Below are positions 36,538-44,239 of a stretch of DNA of 64,000 nucleotides, one piece after another. The DNA is taken from the NCBI GenBank assembly GCA_016717595.1, contig JADKFE010000019.1, positions 1 to 64,000 on the forward strand. The letters are read 5' to 3'. A program made the position numbers and the translations under genes. A model generated the notes under the pieces. That model was given only the letters and a program-made list of their open reading frames with translations. It was not told the DNA's origin and searched no databases. Source of the stretch: Deltaproteobacteria bacterium. GTDB lineage: Bacteria > Myxococcota_A > UBA796 > CAJQPC01. The stretch's first letter is position 1. Every line of letters begins with the position of its first letter.

Positions 36538-37005
36538 TCAGCGGGGCAACATGCCGAAGCCCCGGGCCATAAACGACGCCACGAAGATCATCAACACCAC
36601 GACGACGCCCTCGGCGTGGTTGATCCACAAGAAGGCGCGGGCGTGGCGGGTGTCGGGCTCCTGGCCGCGGGCGATGTTGAGGCGCCAGCGCAAGAAGGTG
36701 ATCATCGGCCAAGACTCCAGCACCAAGACCAAGGCCATGAGGCCCATCTTGAGGTGGAACGCGCCTGAGCTCATGTAGAAGTCGGTGCCCTTCTCGACGC
36801 CGCCGAAGGCCCGCGCGAGGCCGGTGCCCACCCACAGCACGGCGGCCAAGCCCCACACGTTGTCATGGCGAAGGACCTGGTTGCGGCCCTCGGCGTCCAA
36901 CGTGCCCGCCAAGGCGAGCCCACGCCCTCTTAGGCTCACGAGCCCCACCCCCAACGCGAGCAGGTGCAGGGCCGAGAGCACCGCGGCGAGGGTGAGGCCG
37001 CTCAT
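36538..37005 (-). CDS. DUF2214 family membrane protein
   Basis: This 155-aa protein has about four hydrophobic helices and the DUF2214 pattern: AVLSALHLLALGVGLVSLRG, DNVWGLAAVLWVGTGLARAF, FHLKMGLMALVLVLESWPMI and INHAEGVVVVLMIFVASFMA. The conserved His and Asn residues hint at heme or metal binding, but the function is unknown. Its ATG overlaps the stop of the beta-CASP/LOG gene (ATGA), so the two are likely co-translated. Confidence 0.85.
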   Translation of the reverse strand: MSGLTLAAVLSALHLLALGVGLVSLRGRGLALAGTLDAEGRNQVLRHDNVWGLAAVLWVGTGLARAFGGVEKGTDFYMSSGAFHLKMGLMALVLVLESWPMITFLRWRLNIARGQEPDTRHARAFLWINHAEGVVVVLMIFVASFMARGFGMLPR

Positions 37006-39299
37006 GGGGCGTGCCGTAGGGTGGGCGGGTCAAAGAAGAAGGTGCCGCCAGGGCCACCCTCGGCGTAGAACGCCCGGATCGTGGACCAGGCGTCCTCGGG
37101 GGTGTCGACAAAACGCACGAGGTCGAGGTCCTCAGCGGCGATGACGCCCTCCTCGACGAGGTGCTCCAGGTTCAGGGCCTTGCGCCAGAACGTCTCGCCG
37201 ACGAGCACCACGGGCATCCTGCTGAGCTTCTTGGTCTGCATCAGGCAGAGCACATCAAAGAGCTCGTCTAAGGTGCCGAAGCCGCCGGGGAAGGCCACCA
37301 AGGCCCGCGCCCGGAGCAAAAAGTGCATCTTGCGCAGCGCGAAGTAGCGGAATCGGAAGCACAGGCCCGGGCTGAGGAAGGGGTTGGGGAGCTGCTCTTT
37401 GGGCAAGGTGATGTTGAGGCCCACGGAGGGCCGACCGAGCTCCCAGGCGCCTTTGTTGGCGGCCTCCATCACCCCGGGGCCGCCGCCGGTCATCACCGTG
37501 AGCGTCACCCCGGCGCGGAGCTCTTCAGAGGAGGCGAGGCGGCCAAAACGCCGGGCGTCCTCGTAGATCGGCGACTTGGCGACCTGGCGCTGGGCCAGGG
37601 CCACGGCGGCCTGACGGGCGGGGTCGTCTGGCGACCGGCTGAGCTCTAGCTGGGCCCGGCGCAGGGCCTCGGCGGCGCGCTCTGGCGAGAGCACCCGGGC
37701 CCCGCCGAACACCACGACGACGTCCTGAACGCCCGCCTCACGCAGCAGGCGGTCGGGCTTGAGGTACTCCAACATCAGGCGGGTGGCGCGGAGGTCCTCA
37801 CGGTCCAAGAACCCGACGTCTTCATCGGCGGGGATGTAGGAGCTGTCTTCGACCAAGGCGCGGACTCGGGCGGACTCGCGGGGGTCGTAGCCCATGGCCG
37901 CCGGGGACGGCGCTGATGGCGCCCGGGGGCGGCTGGGGCCGTCGAGGTTGAGGTCGAGGTTCTCTGGCGGCACCATCGCGCGCAGGCCGAGCTCGTCCTG
38001 AATCTTGCGGCGCAGGGCCTCGGTGGCGGCGGGCTCGCCGTGGTTGAGCCACAGGGCCTCCGGCGGCGACTTGAGGCGGCGTAACCAGTCCACGAGCTCG
38101 ATCTGGTCGGCGTGGGCGGAGTAGCCTTCGAGGTTGTGGACGCTCGCCTCGATCGGCACCTCTTGGCCGTGGAGCTTGAGCACCCGTTTGCCCGCGACGA
38201 GGTCACCTCCGCGGGTGCCCGGCGCCTGGAAACCTACCAACGCGATGGCGTTGTTGCGGTTGGGGCCCAGGCGCGCGAGGTGGTGCAGCACCCGGCCGCC
38301 GGTCAACATGCCGCTCGCCGAGATGAGGATGTGCGGCCCGTCGATGTTGCGCAGGGCCTTGCTCTCTTCGACCTCCCGCACAAACCGCACCCCCTCGGCC
38401 ATGCGCGCGCAGTCGGTCGGGCTGAGGCGATGGAAGACGTGGTGCTTGATGAACAGGTCCGTGGCGCTCACGGCCATGGGGCTGTCGAGGATCACAGGGA
38501 GCGCGGGGATCCGCCCGTCGTCCAAGAGGCGCCGCAGCGCCCAGAGGAGCGCCTGGGCGCGGCCCACCGCGAAGGCCGGGACGAGCAAGGCGCCGCCGCG
38601 GTTGGCGACGGTGTGGATCAGCTCGGCGAGGGCGTCGAGGGGATCGACGCCCCGCGCGCGCACCCGGTCGCCGTAGGTGGACTCCAGCACCAAGGCCTCA
38701 GCCTCGGGCGGGGCCTCGGGCGGGCGCATGAGCAGGTCGTCTTCGCGGCCCAGATCCCCCGAGAACACCCAACGTTGGCCCTTGTGGCTGAGCTGCACCG
38801 ACGACGCGCCGAGGATGTGCCCCGCCGGAACAAACAGGGCGTTGAGCCCCGCGGCGACCTCTTGGGGCGTGTGAAACGGCACCGCCTTGAGGTGATCGAG
38901 GGCGCGCAGCGCGTCGTCTTCGGTGTAGAGCGGCTCGGCCGGGGTGTGCCGTGAGGTGCCGTGCCGGTTGGCGAAGTTGGCGTCCTCTTCGTGAATCCGG
39001 CCGCTGTCGGGCAGGAGCAGGCCGAGGAGATCCCGCGTGGGCTCGGTGCAGTACACCGGGCCGCGGAAGCCGTCGCGCACGAGCGCCGGGAGCCAACCCG
39101 AGTGGTCGAGGTGCGCGTGGGTCAAGACCACGGCGTCGAGAGAGCGCGGGTCGAGGGGGAAAGGCTCCCAGTTGCGCTCACGCAGCGACTTAAAGCCTTG
39201 AAAGAGCCCACAGTCGACGAGCACCCGCGCGCCGTCGGCCTGGAGGAGAGAGCGTGAGCCGGTGACCGTGCCCACGGCGCCGAGGAATCGAATCTTCAT
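37002..39299 (-). CDS. Beta-CASP metallo-beta-lactamase ribonuclease fused to LOG-family domain
   Basis: This is a 765-aa two-enzyme fusion. Residues 1-460 are a metallo-beta-lactamase/beta-CASP (CPSF73/YSH1-like) nuclease with the metal site LTHAHLDHSGWLPAL, SGDLGRED, LVPAFAVGRAQALLWALRRL, ILISASGMLTGGRV and EGYSAHADQIELVDWL. Residues ~490-765 are a LOG/TIGR00730 Rossmann domain (YgdH-type) with TVMTGGGPGVMEAANKGAWE and the PGGFGTLDELFD motif, which in characterised relatives hydrolyses nucleoside 5'-monophosphates to base and ribose-5-phosphate. All core motifs look intact, so both activities are plausible. The AUG follows a weak ribosome site. Confidence 0.9.
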   Translation of the reverse strand: MKIRFLGAVGTVTGSRSLLQADGARVLVDCGLFQGFKSLRERNWEPFPLDPRSLDAVVLTHAHLDHSGWLPALVRDGFRGPVYCTEPTRDLLGLLLPDSGRIHEEDANFANRHGTSRHTPAEPLYTEDDALRALDHLKAVPFHTPQEVAAGLNALFVPAGHILGASSVQLSHKGQRWVFSGDLGREDDLLMRPPEAPPEAEALVLESTYGDRVRARGVDPLDALAELIHTVANRGGALLVPAFAVGRAQALLWALRRLLDDGRIPALPVILDSPMAVSATDLFIKHHVFHRLSPTDCARMAEGVRFVREVEESKALRNIDGPHILISASGMLTGGRVLHHLARLGPNRNNAIALVGFQAPGTRGGDLVAGKRVLKLHGQEVPIEASVHNLEGYSAHADQIELVDWLRRLKSPPEALWLNHGEPAATEALRRKIQDELGLRAMVPPENLDLNLDGPSRPRAPSAPSPAAMGYDPRESARVRALVEDSSYIPADEDVGFLDREDLRATRLMLEYLKPDRLLREAGVQDVVVVFGGARVLSPERAAEALRRAQLELSRSPDDPARQAAVALAQRQVAKSPIYEDARRFGRLASSEELRAGVTLTVMTGGGPGVMEAANKGAWELGRPSVGLNITLPKEQLPNPFLSPGLCFRFRYFALRKMHFLLRARALVAFPGGFGTLDELFDVLCLMQTKKLSRMPVVLVGETFWRKALNLEHLVEEGVIAAEDLDLVRFVDTPEDAWSTIRAFYAEGGPGGTFFFDPPTLRHAP

Positions 39300-39395
39300 C
39301 GGCGGATCTTACCGCGCCGCGGGGGTGGGCGCAGCCGGTGGTGCAGCGTGAGGCGGCTCACACCAACGCCCCAAAGCGCCCCGGCCAGTCAAGGC

Positions 39396-39596
39396 TCACG
39401 CCGCCTGATCGAGGGCGAGCTCCTCCGCCGGGAACTCAAACCGGGAGGGAGGATCGCCCGCGTAGTCGGCGTCGGTCAGCTCAATGCGCACGATCTGTTG
39501 GCCATTGGCGCCAAGATCGCCGCGGTCTTCGATGACCACCGCGTTCCATCGGTTGTTCAGGATGGAGGGCGGTCGCCCCAGTCGACGAGCGCTCAT
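39396..39596 (-). CDS. Small protein paired with HEPN-like gene
   Basis: This 66-aa protein begins one base after the HEPN-like stop (TGA-G-ATG), so it is translationally coupled to it. It is mildly acidic overall with a basic N-terminus (MSARRLGRPPSILNNRWNAV), and the rest is strand-like (QQIVRIELTDADYAGDPPSRF). No family is recognised. By position and size it could be an antidote or accessory to the HEPN-like protein, but this is inference. Confidence 0.6.
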   Translation of the reverse strand: MSARRLGRPPSILNNRWNAVVIEDRGDLGANGQQIVRIELTDADYAGDPPSRFEFPAEELALDQAA

Positions 39597-39597
39597 C

Positions 39598-40257
39598 TCA
39601 CACCCTTTGAGACGATAACGCCACGGCGCGGCGCCAAGCCCCAGGGAAGTCGGCGAGCACCGCGTCCATCAGCGTGGCGAGCCGGTCACAGGCGCGGCGC
39701 CAGCGAAGCACGTCGGCGCGCCTCAGGTGAACACGCCCGCCGCCGAGGTCCAGCAGGCTCGCCGCGCTGAGGTCTTGATGGGCGATGGCGTTGCGCCAGA
39801 CGTTGAGCTGCTCAAGCTGGGCGCGCCAAACCTTCGCCCTTCCCTCTCGCGTGAGCAGCGCGTCCCAGATCCTGAGGCCAAATCGGGCGAAGTCCGCGCC
39901 GATGTGGCCCGGGTTGGGGTTGCCCACATCGAGCTTTCGAGCCTCGACGAGGCGCGTATGCAGCAGCGAGGCCGCCCAAGGATCTTGGGTCGTGCGCCGT
40001 AGGTGGGCGGCGACCTCGGTGTGTAAGTCGCGGCAGAATCGCTGGAAGTGGGACGAGAGGATCAGCACGAACGCGAGGTTGAGCTGGTTCGCGGCGTGTC
40101 TGCGCGCCAGAGCGGTCTGCCCCGGGGCGGCGGCTGGCCGGCCGGAGCTGCGACCTCGCGCCAACGCTGGAGGGCGACAGGCCCACGGGATCCTCACGTT
40201 TGGGAGACGCTCCACTCCTACCGGGCTCCATGGGCGCACACAAACGCGCAGTCGCAT
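39598..40257 (-). CDS. HEPN-like domain protein
   Basis: This is a 219-aa helical protein. The core has NLAFVLILSSHFQRFCRDLH, a long helix pair and WRNAIAHQDL, which matches the R-x4-H ribonuclease motif of HEPN domains. Such proteins occur in toxin-antitoxin and defence systems and often cleave RNA. The N-terminal ~50 residues are Pro/Arg-rich and unconvincing. Another frame there reads LQRWREVAAPAGQPP, so an indel or a later start (near ALARRHAANQ) is possible. It heads a co-directional row with the 66-aa gene and the beta-CASP/LOG fusion gene. Confidence 0.6.
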   Translation of the reverse strand: MRLRVCVRPWSPVGVERLPNVRIPWACRPPALARGRSSGRPAAAPGQTALARRHAANQLNLAFVLILSSHFQRFCRDLHTEVAAHLRRTTQDPWAASLLHTRLVEARKLDVGNPNPGHIGADFARFGLRIWDALLTREGRAKVWRAQLEQLNVWRNAIAHQDLSAASLLDLGGGRVHLRRADVLRWRRACDRLATLMDAVLADFPGAWRRAVALSSQRV

Positions 40258-40279
40258 ACAAAACGCCGAAAAACACCAG

Positions 40280-40309
40280 AAAAAACCCCCGAGGGTTCAC
40301 CTCGGGGGT
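40280..40309 (-). terminator. Rho-independent terminator of sulfatase-fold gene
   Basis: ACCCCCGAGG (40285-40294) pairs perfectly with CCTCGGGGGT (40300-40309) around a 5-nt loop, and an A-run (40280-40285) gives the T-tract on the minus strand. It lies about 35 bases past the stop of the sulfatase-fold gene. Confidence 0.88.
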
Positions 40310-40343
40310 CTTCATCGCGGCGGCGCCAGAGGGGGCGTAGGCC

Positions 40344-42392
40344 TTACTTCTTCTCTTCCGCCTCACGCTTGGCCTTCTCTTCAGGGGTCTCCGCCGGAGC
40401 CTCCTCCTCCATGTAGCCGAGGGCCTCCATCTGGGCGCGGGTCGCGGCGTCGATCTCGGCCTCTTGGGCCTTCACCGCGCCGCCCTTCGCCGCGCCGAGC
40501 TCTTGCGCCAGGATCGCCGAGAGCGCCACCTGCTTCTCGCCGTTCTTCCCGGCCTGGTCGCTGAGCTCGTTGGGGTCGTTGCGCATGTCGTACAGCTCCT
40601 CGGGCTTGAGGCCGCGAGGGTTGCCGTCGTTGGCGACGATGTACTTCCAGCCGCCCTGAATCACGGCGGTGATCTGGTTGCCCTCAAAGTCTTCTTCAGC
40701 GATGACCGTGCGGGAGAGCTTCATGGGGTCGAAGGCCGGCGCGGCGGGCTCGGCGGGGGGCGCGGCGGGATCAACGGGGGCGGCGGGGTCGACCGGGGCC
40801 GGGGGCGGCGCGAGGAGCTGGGTGTACCCGGCGCGGTCGGCGTCCTCCAACAGGCTCTCGCCTTGCCACATCGGGGAGGGCTCCGCGCCCGCCAAGGCGG
40901 CGAGGGTGGGCGCCACGTCGATGCTGCGCACGGTCCAGGGCACACGCGCCCCGGCGAGCTCTTGGTTGGGCAGCTTCACGATGAGGGGCACGTTCACCTG
41001 CTCCTCGTAGAGCGTCGTGCCGTGCCACCAGCCCTGGTGCTCGTAGAACTCTTCGCCGTGGTCGGCGGTGAGCACGATGGCGGTGTTGTTGTACCGGCCG
41101 GTCTCCTTGAGCCAGTCAAACAGCCGCTTCATCTCCGCGTCCATGTAGCGGATCTCGGCGTCGTAGGTGGCCTTGAGGTACTCGACGTCGGCGGGGTCGG
41201 GGCGCTCGTGCTCGGCGCGGCCATACCCCTTGCCGTTCCAGGGGTGCTCAAAGTAGGGGTCGTGGGGATCCATGAAGTGGATCATCAAGAACCAGCGGCG
41301 CTGGCCTTGGGCGTCGATGAACGACTTGGCCTCGTCCACGACGACGTTGGCGGGCTGGTAGAAGTCTTCGACGACCTTGTGGTCACCCTTGAAGCGCTCG
41401 CCGACCTTACGCAGCACGCTGTACATCGAGAGCTGGTACACCGACTCCGTCGCGAAGAACGGCATGTTCGGGGCCAGGTACTTGAAGCTGTCGAAGCCCT
41501 GATGGAAGTTGAACGACTGCGTCACGTTTGTGTTGTTGGGCATGCCCGCCGTGACGTAGCCCGTGCGGCTGAGCACCTCGGCCACCGTCTCGACGTCATC
41601 GGGGAGCACCGAGACCTTGAGCGCCGTGTTGTGCGCTGAAGGCAACATCGAGGTGTAGAGGCTCGCGAAGCTGGCGCGGGTCCAAGAGGCCTGGGCGTGG
41701 GACTCCTCAAAGAGCAAGGAGTCCTTGGCCAAGCCGTCGATGTTGGGGGAGATGTCGGCGACGGGGTAGCCGTAGGCGCCGAGGTGGTCGGCGCGCAGGG
41801 TGTCTACGACGATGAGCAGCACGTCGGGGCGCGTGGCGAGCTCTTGGCCCTGCTGCTTCTCGGGGGTCAGGCTGCCAGCGCCGCCGCCGCCGGGGGCGAA
41901 GGAGAACGCGGCGCTGATGACGGCGACCGCCCCCCACAGCGCCAAGGAGCCTTTGGGCTGCAAGAGGATACGCAGGGGCGTCTTGGTGAGCAGGATCGGC
42001 CCCAAGAACAGGCCCAGAAGGGAGATCCCGCCGAAGATGGCGAGCAAGGTGAGGTTGCCGCTCATGGGCACGCCGGCCTCGGCGTAGATCACCTTGTTGG
42101 CGATGTACCGGCTGATCACGAGGCCAAGGGGCGCGAACACGCCGAAGAAGCCCAAGGCGTAGGCCAGCGGCTCGCTCACCTTGTCGGTGATCTTGGAGAG
42201 CACGGCGAGGCCGACGCCGACGCCGAGCCCCATGGCCGCGCCGATGCCCGCGTAGAGCACCGCCGCGTAGAACAGCGCCACGTAGTCGCTCACGGCGCCC
42301 GCTGAGGACAGCACCCACAGGGCCTCGGCCTCGCCGACCAGCGTCCCGGCGACTACGCCAGAGAGCAGGCCAATCGTCACCTTCCGAATCAT
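40344..42392 (-). CDS. Sulfatase-fold (alkaline phosphatase superfamily) membrane enzyme
   Basis: This is a 682-aa protein with about five N-terminal hydrophobic helices, then a large extracytoplasmic sulfatase-superfamily domain. It has metal-ligand blocks PDVLLIVVDTLRADHLG and IVLTADHGEEFYEHQGWWHG, and FLMIHFMDPHDPYFEHP. The nucleophile region reads SWTRASFASLYT: there is no CxPxR formylglycine motif, so Thr (as in LtaS or phosphoethanolamine transferases) is the likely nucleophile rather than a true sulfatase. A Pro/Ala-rich insert lies near residue 545 and a charged tail at the end. Substrate: probably a lipid- or glycan-linked phosphodiester. Confidence 0.87.
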   Translation of the reverse strand: MIRKVTIGLLSGVVAGTLVGEAEALWVLSSAGAVSDYVALFYAAVLYAGIGAAMGLGVGVGLAVLSKITDKVSEPLAYALGFFGVFAPLGLVISRYIANKVIYAEAGVPMSGNLTLLAIFGGISLLGLFLGPILLTKTPLRILLQPKGSLALWGAVAVISAAFSFAPGGGGAGSLTPEKQQGQELATRPDVLLIVVDTLRADHLGAYGYPVADISPNIDGLAKDSLLFEESHAQASWTRASFASLYTSMLPSAHNTALKVSVLPDDVETVAEVLSRTGYVTAGMPNNTNVTQSFNFHQGFDSFKYLAPNMPFFATESVYQLSMYSVLRKVGERFKGDHKVVEDFYQPANVVVDEAKSFIDAQGQRRWFLMIHFMDPHDPYFEHPWNGKGYGRAEHERPDPADVEYLKATYDAEIRYMDAEMKRLFDWLKETGRYNNTAIVLTADHGEEFYEHQGWWHGTTLYEEQVNVPLIVKLPNQELAGARVPWTVRSIDVAPTLAALAGAEPSPMWQGESLLEDADRAGYTQLLAPPPAPVDPAAPVDPAAPPAEPAAPAFDPMKLSRTVIAEEDFEGNQITAVIQGGWKYIVANDGNPRGLKPEELYDMRNDPNELSDQAGKNGEKQVALSAILAQELGAAKGGAVKAQEAEIDAATRAQMEALGYMEEEAPAETPEEKAKREAEEKK

Positions 42393-42533
42393 CTCGGCTC
42401 CATCACGTTCGCGCGGCGTCATCTCCCGCGCCGCCTCAGGCTAACCCAAGCGCGTGGGGTTCGCCGCTGGGGTTCCAGGGGATCTTCTGAGCGGCGGCGC
42501 CACAGCCGGGCCGGTTTGGGGTAGAGAGGGGCG

Positions 42534-43271
42534 ATGCTGCGCGCGATGAACCTGGTCAAGAGCTTCCACGATCCCGCCGGAGGGGTCGTCCACGCCGTCG
42601 CTGGGCTGTCCTTGGCGGTGGAGCCGGGCGTCATCTACGGGCTCCTGGGCCCGAACGGCGCTGGCAAGACGACGACCTTACGGATCCTCGCCACCTTGAC
42701 CCGGCCTGACGCGGGAGAGGTTCACATCGGCGACATCGACGCCCTTCGGCACCCCGTGGAGGCCCGCGCGCGGATGGCCTATGTGCCCGCAGAGGGTGGC
42801 CTGCCCGCGCGGCTCTCGGCGCTGGAGGCCGTGACGCTCTTCGGCGAGGTGCAGGGTGTGCCCAAGGCCAAAGACCGCGCGATGGAGCTCCTCCACTCCC
42901 TCGGCGCCGGGGCCTATGTGGGCCGGGAGTGCGCCCAGCTCTCGACGGGCATGAAGCGCCGCGTCGTGCTCGCCCGGGCCTTGATGCACGATCCTGGGCT
43001 CTTGCTTCTGGATGAGCCCACCGACGGCCTCGACGTGCAAGGCCGCCTCGACGTGCTCCAGCTCATCCAGAGCCTCGCCGCCGAGCGCCGGGCCGTCGTG
43101 CTCTCGTCTCACATCATGGGCGAGGTGGAGCGGGTGTGTCAGCGGGCGTGCATCATCCATCGGGGGCTCAAGATCGCTGAAGGCAGCCTGGATGAGCTGC
43201 GCGCCCTGGGCGGCGCTGAGGCCTTGGACGACGCCTTCGTGGCGCTCCTGAACGCCGAGCCCAAGCCTTGA
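42534..43271 (+). CDS. ABC transporter ATP-binding protein (NatA-like)
   Basis: This is a 245-aa ATPase with Walker A LLGPNGAGKTTTLRIL, signature LSTGMKRRV and Walker B LLLLDEPTDGLD, followed by the switch region VVLSSHIMGEVERVC. It is closest to the NatA / drug-export type. It is the first of three overlapping genes with two permease-type partners, so it should energise export of ions or a small molecule. AGAGGGG precedes the ATG. Confidence 0.93.
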   Translation: MLRAMNLVKSFHDPAGGVVHAVAGLSLAVEPGVIYGLLGPNGAGKTTTLRILATLTRPDAGEVHIGDIDALRHPVEARARMAYVPAEGGLPARLSALEAVTLFGEVQGVPKAKDRAMELLHSLGAGAYVGRECAQLSTGMKRRVVLARALMHDPGLLLLDEPTDGLDVQGRLDVLQLIQSLAAERRAVVLSSHIMGEVERVCQRACIIHRGLKIAEGSLDELRALGGAEALDDAFVALLNAEPKP

Positions 43272-44239
43272 ACACCGCCGTGTCCCCTCCCCTCGTCAAG
43301 GCTTGGGGCCTGCTCACGATGTCGGTGCTCACCCGCACGCTGCGGGAGGGGCTGGTGCTCCGGGCGCTGATCTGGCCCGCGCTGATCATCGCGCTCACGC
43401 TCTTGATCTCGGCCACCTTCGTCGCGGGGCTGTACGCCTCAAAGAGCGCCGCCGTGCCTGAGGTGGCCCTGGCGGAGGTGCTCGTCGCCAAGGGGCTAGA
43501 CGCGCGGGTCTACGCCGATCCCGAGGCGGCGTTTGTCTCCGGTGAGGTGGACCGCGCCGCGTTTGAGGACGCCGAGGGCTGGGTGCTCCTCGCCCGGTTT
43601 GACGGGGCGTACACGACGATCATGGAGTCGGAGCTCCGCGCGCGCCTGGGCGCGGCGTGGCGGCCGATGATCATCCCCCGGGCCGGGCGAAACGCCGCGT
43701 TGGGGCCGACGACGCGGCTGCTCGTCGGGCTGCTCGCCGTGCTGTTTGTGCTCTACGGCGTGGTCTTTGGCGCGGGTGGGCTCAGCCGGGATCTACAAGA
43801 CGGCAGCCTCGACGCCGAGCGCGCCTTGCCCCTGCCGAGCTGGGTTCACGCCGCGGCGCGCCTGAGCGCGGCGGGCGTCGCCTTGAGCGTGGCGTTCGCG
43901 GCCTCTGTGGGGCTCATTCACACGATCTTGGGGGTCAACGCGCCCTTCGCCTGGTGTGTGGTCGGCGGGCTCTCGGGGCTCGGCGGCGCCGCCATGGGCT
44001 TGGGGCTCATGGCCCGGGCGGGCCGGGCGGAGTCGCTCTCGGGGCCGCTCAGCCGGGGGCTCGTCGCCGTGACGGGGCTCATGGCCTTGGGGTACTCGGC
44101 GCCGACGATCGGCCGGCAGCTCCCCGTGGCGAGCGTCGGCGCCTTGGTGCGGGGCGATCTCCCGGGCGTTGGCGCGGCGCTGACGACGCTCTTGTTGTGC
44201 GCCCTCGCCGCCTGGATGTTTGACCGGAGCGCCCGGTGA
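43268..44239 (+). CDS. ABC transporter permease (NatB-like)
   Basis: This is a 323-aa membrane protein of the ABC-2 type: an N-terminal hydrophobic helix (LIWPALIIALTLLISATFVAG), a ~90-residue extracytoplasmic loop, then about five C-terminal helices. It pairs with the upstream ATPase. The first possible start is a TTG overlapping the upstream TGA (TTGA); a GTG at 43280 is the alternative. Neither has a strong ribosome site, so translational coupling is likely. The substrate is unknown. Confidence 0.8.
   Translation: MNTAVSPPLVKAWGLLTMSVLTRTLREGLVLRALIWPALIIALTLLISATFVAGLYASKSAAVPEVALAEVLVAKGLDARVYADPEAAFVSGEVDRAAFEDAEGWVLLARFDGAYTTIMESELRARLGAAWRPMIIPRAGRNAALGPTTRLLVGLLAVLFVLYGVVFGAGGLSRDLQDGSLDAERALPLPSWVHAAARLSAAGVALSVAFAASVGLIHTILGVNAPFAWCVVGGLSGLGGAAMGLGLMARAGRAESLSGPLSRGLVAVTGLMALGYSAPTIGRQLPVASVGALVRGDLPGVGAALTTLLLCALAAWMFDRSAR

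Noticed and set aside
35258..36856. Long antisense frame over the glycosyltransferase and glycosidase genes
   Set aside because: Both plus-strand genes have clear family motifs and ribosome sites; the antisense product has none.
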